Assembly: GCA_043744255.1 (NCBI GenBank)
Contig: JAYTVA010000058.1
Coordinates: 1-64,000 of the forward strand
DNA: 64,000 nucleotides
Source of the DNA: UKL13-2 sp043744255
Lineage (GTDB): Bacteria; Pseudomonadota; Gammaproteobacteria; Burkholderiales; Usitatibacteraceae
Direction: 5' to 3'
The notes beneath the pieces are model-generated. The model ran no database searches. It had not been told where the DNA came from and saw only the letters and a program-made list of their open reading frames with translations. A program made the translations under genes and the position numbers. Positions 54,559 through 63,900 of this stretch are shown here, piece by piece (position 1 is the stretch's first letter; every line of letters starts with the position of its first letter).

Positions 54559-56139
54559 ATGAATACGTTCAAAAAGAAGTCTTTGCATGCAGCGGTGTTG
54601 GCAGGCTTGGGAGCACTTGGTGCTGCCGGGACCGCGGACGCTGTTCACCTGAATCCAGATGGTCTGGGTCAAGTGTTGATTTACCCGTATTACACAGCGC
54701 GCTCTGCCGGTGCTGCGGCGTACAACACCGCCATGTCTGTCGTCAACTCGACGAACCAGACAAAACTCGTCAAAGTGCGTTTCCTTGAAGGCCGTAACAG
54801 CCGCGAGGTATTGGACTTTAACTTGTGGCTTTCCCCGGCCGACATCTGGACTGGCGTAGTTGTGCCGACGGCGGACGGTGCAAAGCTCATCACCAATGAC
54901 AATTCGTGCGTGACGCCTAGCGATTTGTTTACGCGTCCTGATAGCACGGGCGCGGGCTTTAAGAATTTCCAGTTTTCCGGCACTTTCCAGGATGGCGGCC
55001 CAGCTGAGCTGGATCGTACCCGCGAAGGCTACATGGAAGTTATCGAAATGGCAGTGGTCACCAGCACCTTGCTGACCGGCTATGCAAAGCATGGTGCTAC
55101 TGGCGTTCCTGCTAATTGCCCCGCGCTTGATAGCTATGACATCAACAGCGGCAGCGGTTTTGTCTATCTGCCCGGCACGTACCTCTCCCCACCTTCGGGC
55201 GGTCTGTTTGGACGTGAGCTAGTGTTGGCTGCTGAAACCGGTGCTAACTACACTCTCGATGCAACCGCACTTGACGCTTGGTCCGACGTAGTTCGCTACA
55301 GCCAAACCGGTAGCTTGGCTCCAAGCTTGGGATTGGCAAGCCCCCCAGTCTCCAATGTATTCGTTGGTGCTGGTGGTTCAGGTAGCGGTGTTACGGGTGT
55401 CGTAAGCACCAATTGGCTCGGTACGGTAAGCGCAGCTACGCCTGGAACGCTTGCGTTCTCTGCAGCAATCATGCGCAATACCGTGTTGAACGAGTTCGTG
55501 TTGGACGCTAATACCGCCTCCAAGACGGATTGGGTGTTGACATTCCCAACCAAGCGCTACTTCGTAAACGTCGGTACGGGCGCTGCTACTGCCCCATTCA
55601 ACAGCAACTTCCTGATGCCAGGCCCAGGCTCGTGTGATGGTTATTCTCCAGCGGTGTACAACCGTGAAGAAGGCACCATCGGCGGACCAACGTCAGTCAT
55701 CCTGCCGTCGCCACTGCCACCAGGTCAAACAATTGTTGGTTCCAATGTTTGCTGGGAAGCCACGGTTATTCCTTTCACCACGTCTAGCTTGTTGGGCTCC
55801 ATCAACACGTCAGGCTTGGCACCATCAATCTTTGCTTTCGTGAATGGCGCAACGACAACTCCGGGTAGCAGAACCACCCCAGGCTTGCCGACGACGCAAG
55901 GTCCAAACGGTTGGATGCAAATCGCATTTGCGAATGGCGCAGTCCCGGTTGCGCCTAGCATTGCACCGCCGGCTGGCGCTGCGTTTGTGTACAGCGGTGG
56001 CGCAGCTGCGGTTGCGACTCCTGGTGTCCATTTCGGCTTGCCAGTTATCAGCGCATCGTTCTCGAACTTCAACCGCGCTGGTGTTATTTCGCAATATGGC
56101 TTCGCTTCACCAGCCAAATACACGCGTAACATCCAGTAA
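54559..56139 (+). CDS. Exported protein of unknown function (VHLNPDGLGQ family)
   Basis: A 526-residue protein with a signal peptide (HAAVLAGLGALGAAGTADA) and a mature start VHLNPDGLGQVLIYPYYTAR. That start recurs in uncharacterised cell-surface proteins of beta- and gammaproteobacteria. The rest is beta-rich with few cysteines, and shows VVNSTNQTKLVKVRFLEGRN and LDFNLWLSPADIWTGVVV. AAGGAG upstream is near consensus and a strong terminator follows, both signs of high expression. Its position just after the secretion operon makes it a candidate substrate, but nothing in the sequence proves that. Confidence 0.75.
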   Translation: MNTFKKKSLHAAVLAGLGALGAAGTADAVHLNPDGLGQVLIYPYYTARSAGAAAYNTAMSVVNSTNQTKLVKVRFLEGRNSREVLDFNLWLSPADIWTGVVVPTADGAKLITNDNSCVTPSDLFTRPDSTGAGFKNFQFSGTFQDGGPAELDRTREGYMEVIEMAVVTSTLLTGYAKHGATGVPANCPALDSYDINSGSGFVYLPGTYLSPPSGGLFGRELVLAAETGANYTLDATALDAWSDVVRYSQTGSLAPSLGLASPPVSNVFVGAGGSGSGVTGVVSTNWLGTVSAATPGTLAFSAAIMRNTVLNEFVLDANTASKTDWVLTFPTKRYFVNVGTGAATAPFNSNFLMPGPGSCDGYSPAVYNREEGTIGGPTSVILPSPLPPGQTIVGSNVCWEATVIPFTTSSLLGSINTSGLAPSIFAFVNGATTTPGSRTTPGLPTTQGPNGWMQIAFANGAVPVAPSIAPPAGAAFVYSGGAAAVATPGVHFGLPVISASFSNFNRAGVISQYGFASPAKYTRNIQ

Positions 56140-56173
56140 GCGGTAGATTCAAGGATTAGCGTTTTGCTAAAAC

Positions 56174-56201
56174 AAAAAAGGGAGCTCCGGCTCCCTTTTT
56201 T
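56174..56201 (+). terminator. Intrinsic terminator after the surface-protein gene
   Basis: AAAAAAGGGAGC pairs with GCTCCCTTTTTT around the loop TCCG. It lies 35 nt after the stop at 56139. Confidence 0.9.
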
Positions 56202-56248
56202 GTGTCCCCGTGACACCAGAGTTCACGTCTGCATTCAGACTCGACGCG

Positions 56249-56254
56249 TATAAT
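56249..56254 (+). promoter_or_regulatory. -10 element of the TIG-domain gene
   Basis: A perfect TATAAT lies 74 nt before the ATG at 56328. No good -35 is present at 17 bp. Confidence 0.4.
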
Positions 56255-56327
56255 CGCGACACCAAATAAAAACATATAGAGCAATTTCGCTCAACCATTG
56301 CCCCTAACCCACTACGAGGATCGACCC

Positions 56328-57653
56328 ATGTTGAGAATCAATCGAAATTTGTCCACGATTTTTATTTGTGTTTTTTCGCTGCTTGGTCTGAGTTTTGGCG
56401 CAGCCGCACAAAACATCACCGTCACCAACGCAAGCACCAACGCGTCTACCACCTGTACCGGCACCTGGACTTCAACCGTGAGTGCATCGGGAACGACCGT
56501 AACGATCCCGGGCGCGTGCCTAGGAGTTGCGACCGCATGTACCGGCGCACCAACGATTTCCTCAATTGCGCCACTCTCCGGCGCACCAGGCACCGTCGTC
56601 ACCGTCACCGGCACTAACCTGTGTTCCGTCAGCGGAGTCACCATAAATGGCGTTGCCGCTAGTGGCATCAGCGCGACCGGCACCTCCCTGTCGGCTACAG
56701 TGGCATCAACCACGACCGGTACTGGTGTTGTTTCCGTAACAACCGCCAATCCACCCGCCGCAACGTCAGCCCAATCATTTACCGTCACCGCGGCCGTCCC
56801 GATTCCTAGCATTAGCTCGATTTTGCCTTCATCAGCCGCACCTGGCGATACGGTCACCATCACCGGCGTGAATTTTGGCGCGGGCTCCACCGTATCTTTT
56901 GGCGGCACGGTCGCAACGGTTGGCACCACGACCGCTACAACCATTAGCGTCACCATCCCGTCCACTCTCACCCCAGGATCCACTCCTCTCGTGACCGTCA
57001 GCGCAGGTGGCGTAACCAGCGCGCAGTTTGGCTACCCACTCAAGTCGGTGGGCGGCAGCGCGGGGGTATACTCAGTCGAAGGCGTCCTGATTCCTAGTAC
57101 TTCCAAACAGAACGCTGGCCTAAACGCGCCATTTCATACAGGCCTCTCCGGCGCGGGCCTAAATGCCTTCGCGGTCGATCTCGCGCGTTTGCCTGCGCAT
57201 AATTGCGCAACTGCAACCCCGCCTATCCAGCGTTTGTGGTGGCACAATATTGACTTCAATACTTACAAAGGCACGGCGGACACGCTCTTACTCGCACCAG
57301 GTGAAGCCATGACTTGGGCATTTGTGGCACCGGCCTCCGGCAGCAGCTCCATCGACTACGACTTGGGTGGCCAAACCAAACCAGCGCCAGCGTTCGTATC
57401 AGTTTCCACGACGCCGTGCGATTTTGACACCACGAAGGTTGGTCGTGATGGGTGCTTCGTTTCCGGGTACACCGCTTCGATCTACTACACCATCACCGCT
57501 GGCGCCTCCGCAAGTCCATATCAGTGTAAATTACAACCCGGCGTAACCTACTACATGAACATCAGGGTACAGAGTGCGCTAACGAGCCCCAATACGGACG
57601 CTTGCTTAGCGCTAGGCGGTGGTCTTTGTGGCGGCCTTCTTCAAATCTATTAA
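56328..57653 (+). CDS. Exported IPT/TIG-domain protein
   Basis: A 441-residue protein with a signal peptide (IFICVFSLLGLSFGAAAQ). Two IPT/TIG Ig-like domains are visible (PTISSIAPLSGAPGTVVTVT and PSISSILPSSAAPGDTVTIT, about residues 70-230). The C-terminal 210 residues are a separate domain with ten or so cysteines and aromatic pairs (RLWWHNIDFNTYKGTADTLL, CKLQPGVTYYMNIRVQ). It probably acts at the cell surface or outside. The ATG at 56328 has GAGGA upstream. It is followed by a terminator hairpin whose T-run touches the next start codon. Confidence 0.8.
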   Translation: MLRINRNLSTIFICVFSLLGLSFGAAAQNITVTNASTNASTTCTGTWTSTVSASGTTVTIPGACLGVATACTGAPTISSIAPLSGAPGTVVTVTGTNLCSVSGVTINGVAASGISATGTSLSATVASTTTGTGVVSVTTANPPAATSAQSFTVTAAVPIPSISSILPSSAAPGDTVTITGVNFGAGSTVSFGGTVATVGTTTATTISVTIPSTLTPGSTPLVTVSAGGVTSAQFGYPLKSVGGSAGVYSVEGVLIPSTSKQNAGLNAPFHTGLSGAGLNAFAVDLARLPAHNCATATPPIQRLWWHNIDFNTYKGTADTLLLAPGEAMTWAFVAPASGSSSIDYDLGGQTKPAPAFVSVSTTPCDFDTTKVGRDGCFVSGYTASIYYTITAGASASPYQCKLQPGVTYYMNIRVQSALTSPNTDACLALGGGLCGGLLQIY

Positions 57654-57671
57654 TTCGCACAGGAAGTAGCT

Positions 57672-57706
57672 GGAGCGGGTGGGAGACCACCCGCTCCAAT
57701 TTTTTT
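57672..57706 (+). terminator. Intrinsic terminator directly before the isomerase start codon
   Basis: GGAGCGGGTGG (57672-57682) pairs with CCACCCGCTCC (57687-57697) around GAGA, followed by AA and seven T. The last T is the base before the ATG at 57707. It ends the TIG-domain gene. Confidence 0.88.
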
Positions 57707-58666
57707 ATGAAAAATCTCTTTACGTTGTTGCTCGCGATGTTGTTAGTGGCATGCGCGTCCGTGCGGGCTGCAGTCGAGCCAGACACAGTGCTCGTTTCCA
57801 GCGCTACCGTCAAAATCACCAAAGCAGATTTGGACGCAGAATTAATGCGTATCCCTGAAGCGGATCGCTTTGAATTCCTTCTCAGTCGCGGCCGGATCGC
57901 TGGCATGCTCGAAAACATGCTGCTAAATCGCGTGTTGGCGGGCGAAGCTGTGCAAAACAAACTCGACCAGAACCCGAAAGTAAAGGACGAGATTCGCCTA
58001 CAGACCGAACGTCTACTCGCCAAGCACCGCGGTGATCAAATCCTCCGGGAAACTGGACTGAAAGATTTCAATTCTTCCGCTCGCGAACTCTATCTCACCG
58101 ATCCCAAAAAATCCACGCGCCCCGCGATGTACAAGACGTGGCAAACGCTAATTTCGACCGCCAATCGGGATAAGGCCGCCGCAAAAGCCAAGGCAATGGA
58201 AGTACGCGCAAAAGTGTTGCGCGGCGACGATCTTGAAGCGTTGGCCAAAGAATACTCCGACGACCCTACTGTGACCGACAACGGCGGCTCGTTAGCACTA
58301 CTGGAGGCGCGTAATTTTGAGACCACCTTTGCAGATGCGCTAACGCGTCTCAAACTAGGCGAAACCAGTCAGCCGGTTGAAACCAAGTACGGGTTTCACA
58401 TTCTCTATTTGTTGGAGATGCAACCAGAAAAAAAATTCAGCTTTGAGGAAATGAAGCCGCAGTTACTTATCGAAGCGCGCAACACCTATCTCAAAGCAGC
58501 ATACGAAGTGCATTTGCTGCGGATCAAAGAAGATCCTAGCATCAAGCTAAACACCGTTGCGCTGGACGCACTGAGGCCCATCCTTCCAGACAAGGTCGAG
58601 GCCAACTTCGTGCAACCGGAAACGATTAAGGCGCCGCCGCGCAAATCAGCTGCTCCGGCAAAATAG
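57707..58666 (+). CDS. Parvulin-type peptidyl-prolyl isomerase lipoprotein
   Basis: A 319-residue protein. The signal NLFTLLLAMLLVACASVRA has a lipobox at Cys. A SurA/PrsA-like N-domain (LDAELMRIPEADRFEFLLSR) is followed by a rotamase domain from about residue 140 (YKTWQTLISTANRDKAAAKA, KEYSDDPTVTDNGGSLALLE and QPVETKYGFHILYLLEM). It should assist folding of exported proteins, possibly of neighbours. The ATG at 57707 is right for the signal, but the seven T of a terminator occupy the ribosome-binding site. The longer frame to 57602 would code through that hairpin. Confidence 0.82.
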   Translation: MKNLFTLLLAMLLVACASVRAAVEPDTVLVSSATVKITKADLDAELMRIPEADRFEFLLSRGRIAGMLENMLLNRVLAGEAVQNKLDQNPKVKDEIRLQTERLLAKHRGDQILRETGLKDFNSSARELYLTDPKKSTRPAMYKTWQTLISTANRDKAAAKAKAMEVRAKVLRGDDLEALAKEYSDDPTVTDNGGSLALLEARNFETTFADALTRLKLGETSQPVETKYGFHILYLLEMQPEKKFSFEEMKPQLLIEARNTYLKAAYEVHLLRIKEDPSIKLNTVALDALRPILPDKVEANFVQPETIKAPPRKSAAPAK

Positions 58667-58804
58667 CGACTGGAAATTAGCAATGGGCGGCGTGGAAGTA
58701 TCCCCGCGCGCCCCACTGCCATCTTGCGGTGGCGGTTCGGTAACGCCCCTCCTGCAATAGAGACTTTGCCGTTGCATGTAGCCGTGTCTGAACGTTGGAA
58801 AACG

Positions 58805-59578
58805 ATGTCCCGCCAGACCCTCGACCTCCTTCACACCTTCACCCTCCGCGAAATCCGCACCCGCTACAGCGGCAGCGTGATGGGGCTCGCGTGGGCGTGG
58901 ATCGGGCCGATCACGATGTTGTTGATCTACGCCTTCGTGTTCGGCAACATTCTCAAGCCTGGCGCGCAGGCGTTGGACGCGCCCAACTACCTCCTGTTCG
59001 TCGCCAGCGCGCTTTGGCCGTGGATGATTTTCTCCGACGGGCTGATGCGCGGGATGGGCGCGATTCACGCGAACGCCAGTCTGGTGCGCAAAGTCGCATT
59101 TCCCCACGCGGTTCTAGTCTTGGCCTCGCTGGCCAGTGCGGCAGCGCTACATTTCGCAGGCTATATCGTGGTCTTAGCGGGGCTTGCATATTTGTATGGG
59201 GGAATCTCGCTCACTGGCGTGTTGGCAGCGCTCCCAACATTGCTATCCCTGTTCATCTTCACCTTGGGCCTAGCACTCCTGTTCGCCGGTTTGCAAACGC
59301 TGATGCGGGACGTCGAGCAAGCGATGAATCCCGCGCTCGCCATGCTGCAATTTCTGACACCGGTTATGTACCCGCTGTCGATCATCCCCCAACCGTATCG
59401 CGACTGGATGAGCTGGAACCCGCTCGCGATCATGATCACGCGAATTCGTCAGCAATTGTTCAATAACGATGGCTGGCAAACCGCTGACCTCATCATCCCG
59501 ATCATTGCGCTCGTCACGCTCGCCATCGGCTACGCCGTCTTTAAGCGCCTCTCTCCGCACTTCGAAGACTTCCTGTAA
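58805..59578 (+). CDS. wzm: Polysaccharide ABC transporter permease (Wzm type)
   Basis: A 257-residue ABC-2 type permease. It has the N-terminal LLHTFTLREIRTRYSGSVMG and about six membrane helices, with GLAWAWIGPITMLLIYAFVF and LMRDVEQAMNPALAMLQFLT as the family's most conserved parts. It forms the channel for export of lipid-linked O-antigen or capsule. The ATG at 58805 is preferred to the longer frame to 58724. It pairs with the Wzt-like ATPase gene 108 nt downstream. Confidence 0.88.
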   Translation: MSRQTLDLLHTFTLREIRTRYSGSVMGLAWAWIGPITMLLIYAFVFGNILKPGAQALDAPNYLLFVASALWPWMIFSDGLMRGMGAIHANASLVRKVAFPHAVLVLASLASAAALHFAGYIVVLAGLAYLYGGISLTGVLAALPTLLSLFIFTLGLALLFAGLQTLMRDVEQAMNPALAMLQFLTPVMYPLSIIPQPYRDWMSWNPLAIMITRIRQQLFNNDGWQTADLIIPIIALVTLAIGYAVFKRLSPHFEDFL

Positions 59579-59686
59579 GCACGGCTCGACTGCGGCTCCG
59601 CAGAATATAATTTGCAGCGCGCAGTCTTCCATGGAATCACTCCCGGTTCTGGCGCCCTTCTCGCCTCAATCCAGTAAGCTCACGCA

Positions 59687-60907
59687 ATGCCCATACCGCC
59701 GATTCCCACCGACACATTGCTCACCGTCAACCACGTCGGCAAAAACTATCCGCGCCTGCAATCAAGTGGCGGCCGCCTTCGCACGCTTTACGAATTGCTC
59801 GCAGGCAAGGCCGTTCACAGCCATTTCACTGCGTTGCAGGACATTAGCTTTGAGGTGAAGGCGGGCGAATCGTGGGGCATCATCGGTGAAAACGGCGCGG
59901 GCAAATCGACGCTGATGAAAATCATCGCCGGCGTCGTCAAACCGACTTCGGGCGCATGTCATGTCAACGGTCGCGTCGCCGCGTTGCTCGAACTTGGCAC
60001 TGGCTTTCACCCCGAGTACTCCGGGCGCGAAAACGTATTTCTCTCGGCGTCGCTGATGGGCTGGACGCGTGCCGAAACCAATCAACACCTTGATGAAATT
60101 CTCGCGTTCGCCGACATCGGTGAGCACCTCGACCAGCCCATCAAGACCTATTCCTCGGGCATGGTGGTGCGCTTGGGCTTTGCTATCGCAACTGCACTCT
60201 CGCCCGATATTCTCGTTACCGACGAAGTGCTCGCGGTCGGCGACGAATCCTTCCAGAAAAAATGCATGCGCTGGATGGAAGCGTATCGCAACAATGGCGG
60301 CACGCTCATCCTCTGTTCGCATAGCATGTATCACATCCAAACGTTGTGCGCGAAGGCCATCTGGATTCACCATGGTCGTGCCGAAATGCAGGGCGACGCA
60401 TTCACCGTGACGCAAGCCTACTTGGCCTACCACGAGCAAAAAAACACCGCGCAAAAACAGCATGACGAGGCTCGGATTCCCCACGGCGTCCATCCACGGC
60501 TCGAAAAAATCGCTGTCGAAAATTCTGCGCACGCTGCGCAAATCACGTTTCAAATGGGCGATACCATCACCCTGTCGGGTACCTTCTACTCGCCCGAGGA
60601 CGTGCCGACGGTGGTCAGCGTCGGCGTCGTGCGCGTCGATGGCACGCCGGTTTACGGTGGTTTTTCCAACGATAGCGGATTCATCGCCAACCGCGTCGCC
60701 GCCAAGCAATTCGCATTTCGCTTCGTGTTGCCAGACGTCATCTTGCTGCCGGGTCGCTATCACTTTCGCGCGCACACTCTCGACGAATTCGGCTTGCGCC
60801 TCTTCGATACCTTGCAAGAAGAATTTACTGTCACCGGCAATTCGCGTGAACACGGTTTCGTTCGCCTGCAACATCGCTGGGAAACCACCGGCGGCGGCGC
60901 GCCATGA
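59687..60907 (+). CDS. wzt: Polysaccharide ABC transporter ATPase with carbohydrate-binding domain (Wzt type)
   Basis: A 406-residue protein. The ATPase part has Walker A GENGAGKST (residues 67-75), signature TYSSGMVVRL, Walker B ILVTDEVLAVGD and the His switch LCSHSM. From about residue 270 a C-terminal Wzt-C beta-sandwich follows (ITFQMGDTITLSGTFYSPED, RFVLPDVILLPGRYHFRAHT), the domain that reads the modified end of the glycan before export in this class. It works with the Wzm-like permease. The last bases overlap the next gene as ATGA. Confidence 0.92.
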   Translation: MPIPPIPTDTLLTVNHVGKNYPRLQSSGGRLRTLYELLAGKAVHSHFTALQDISFEVKAGESWGIIGENGAGKSTLMKIIAGVVKPTSGACHVNGRVAALLELGTGFHPEYSGRENVFLSASLMGWTRAETNQHLDEILAFADIGEHLDQPIKTYSSGMVVRLGFAIATALSPDILVTDEVLAVGDESFQKKCMRWMEAYRNNGGTLILCSHSMYHIQTLCAKAIWIHHGRAEMQGDAFTVTQAYLAYHEQKNTAQKQHDEARIPHGVHPRLEKIAVENSAHAAQITFQMGDTITLSGTFYSPEDVPTVVSVGVVRVDGTPVYGGFSNDSGFIANRVAAKQFAFRFVLPDVILLPGRYHFRAHTLDEFGLRLFDTLQEEFTVTGNSREHGFVRLQHRWETTGGGAP

Positions 60908-63900
60908 GCCAACCTACGACCCTCGACGACCTCAGTCAACACGCACTCGCACTGCAACGCGCGGGCAAGCCACTAGAAGCCGCGCAAGCCTACATCAACA
61001 TCGTCCGGCAAGTCGCTGACCATTGGCCCTCGTACTACAACCTCGGCCTCGTGTTTCAAGAGCTCAAACGCATAGATGATGCGCGCGTCGCGTACGAGCG
61101 CGCTGTGCAATTCAATCCGCAACTCGCACAGGGCTGGAACAACCTCGGCATCGTGCTGCAAGCACTCAAGCGCGATGACCAAGCGATCACCGCTTACCAA
61201 CGAGCCATTGCCATCGACCCGTCCCTCGCGCAGGCGCGCTACAACATCGCCATCGTGCAGCAATCGCGCGGTCGCTTCACCGATTCTACTGAGTCGCTGA
61301 GGCTCGCCGTCGCTGCCAATCCAAAAGACGATAATGCTTGGGACGCCTTATACCGCGCGCTTCTCGCGTTGAAGCGTCAAGAGGACGCCGTGCAGGCGTT
61401 CATAGATTGGGAAGCAGCACTCGGCCAATCGCCGCTGCTCACGGCGGCGGGTCTCGCACAGTCGCGTTTTCTCGGTGATCGCGTGCGCGAAGCCGCCTAT
61501 CTCAAACTCGCCATCGACTGGCCGTTTCCGGATCCGAGGCCCGAACAACTCATTCCGATCCTCGGCATGATTCAATATTTCGATGTCGATGGCGCCTCAC
61601 TGCTGCGTTGCTACCAGCGCTTCGATGCGGCGGTTGCTGCGACGCACCCGTTGCCAATTGCGCCGTTGCCACGCCGCAGCGCTGGTCAGAAAATTCGTGT
61701 GGGCTATGTTTCGGCCGATTTTCGTCGGCACGTGATGGGTCAAATCATGCTCGACGTGTTGCGCGCACACGACCGCGAGCGATTCTCGATTCATCTCATC
61801 TCCACTGCTGAATCCCGCTATCTCGACGCGACGACCGAGGAATTCAAGAAGTTATCGGATGCCTTTGTTGACGCCAGCAACATGACCGATCTCGACGCCG
61901 CGCGCGCCATCGCTGAATTCGATCTCGATGTACTGGTCGATCTCGCCGGACAAACCATGGGCGGACGCCCAATCATCTACGCGCACCGACCCGCGCGCAA
62001 AATCGTCACGCACCTCGGCTACCACGGCAGCCTCGGTCTATCGGCGGTGGACTACAAACTCACAGATCGGCTCGCCGATCCGCCAGAGGCTGCTGAGTTT
62101 CAGATCGAAAAGCCGTTCTATCTTGATAGCTGCCTATTTCCTTTTGCGCACGTCGAATCGTCCGCTGAGGAGGAGCGTCACTACATGGGCCAACGTCGCG
62201 AAGGCGAATTTGTGTTCGGGACGTTCGTTAACGTACTCAAGCTCTCGGCACGTTGCGTTGTCACTTGGGCAAAAATTTTGCAAGCAGCGCCCAACGCGGT
62301 ACTCGCCTTTTCTCCGCTCACTTCCGACGATGAGCCCAGCATTCGTCGCGCCACCTCGGCCGCGGGTATCGATCCTTCACGCCTGCGCTTTATCGCTTCA
62401 CATACGAGTGTCGGTGGGCAACGTGCCCGCCACGCCCTAATCGACGCGGTTCTCGACACGTTTCCGTATGCGGGCGGTGACACCACGCTGGCCGCGCTTG
62501 ACCGCGATGTGCCGGTCATCACGCTTACCGGCAAACGCAATGCGGAGCGCGTCGGTGTCAGTCTACTCACGCATCTCGGCGTCACCGATACGATTTGCAC
62601 AACCGAAGCTGAATACATCGCGTGCGCGGTGCGGATGGCGAGTGATCGTGATTGGCATCAGGCCATGCGTACGCGCTTCAAGTCTGCGCGCGAACGGTCG
62701 AGCTTTGCCAAGGTCGCCACACACGCGCGCGCTCTTGAATTGGCGTACGTCACGATCGCTGCTGAATCAACGCTGGAAAATTCATCGCTCTCCGCAAAAA
62801 AATTCTTCCAACGATTTTCCGAGACGGTGCGCGCGCACCAACGTGCGCAGCAGTCGGATCAACTCGGGCAAATCGACATGCAATATGCCGCCCTCGAAGC
62901 CGAACAACCCGGCTATGTGCCGTTGTTAAGACTGCGCGCCGCCGTCGCAAAGTCCAATAACGACGGCGTACGCGAGCAAGAATTGCTCGCAAAGGCCCAT
63001 GCCACCTTGCCAAGTGATCCCTCGGTTGCGGTCGCCTTAGCTGATGCGCTGATGGATGCGGGTGCGTATGGTGACGCCGCACAAGTATTGAAAATGAGCT
63101 TGGCGTTATCGCCCAACGACGACAATTTGCAAATCGCCCAAGCACGTTTGTACCTGCGCCTAGCACGCACTGCCGAGGCGCACGACGCCGCGACGACGGT
63201 CGTCAACCGTGCGCCGACCAATGTAGATGCGCGCCTGCTGCAAGCCAATGCGCTCGCCGAACTTGGTCGCGTCGCGGAGGCCTTCGCAAGTTACGGCCAA
63301 GTCTTGTCGCTCGCACCCAACCACCTCGGCGCCAATTACAACGCCGGGCTGTTGGCGCTCGAAGGCGGTGCGGCAGCCAGCGCAGAGCCGCTGCTACGCA
63401 AGGCCGTGGAAATTGATTCGCGGCACGAGCTTGCACACCTCAGACTCGCCGAAGCACTCCAGGCGCAACACAAAACCGAGGCGTGGATTGGTCTCGCCAA
63501 ACGACTCGCCGCTGAATTTCCGCGCTCACTCGCCGCACGCCTCACTCGTGCCGAAGCATGGCGCTATGAAGGTGAATTGGCGCGCGAGTCCGCAGAGATC
63601 GTGCAAGTTGCCGAGGCGCTCGTGGCCGAGCCCGATCACCATTTGGTTGAGGAAACCGCCGCGCGTATTCTGCGGCGGCGCACCGCAGTCGGTCTGTCAG
63701 ACGCGCTTGTTGATGCGTTAAAGTTTCGCCACGCCGCCGCCGTGCAAGCACTCCATGGCGTTGCCGCGCCATCGCTGCCATCGCGCGCTGACGCACTGCG
63801 AATTGGCATGCTGATCGAGACTGGCGACACGCGCAACGGTATTGATGACCATCGCCTGCAACTGACGAATGCGTTCGCAGCAGCATTTACCAATGCCGGC

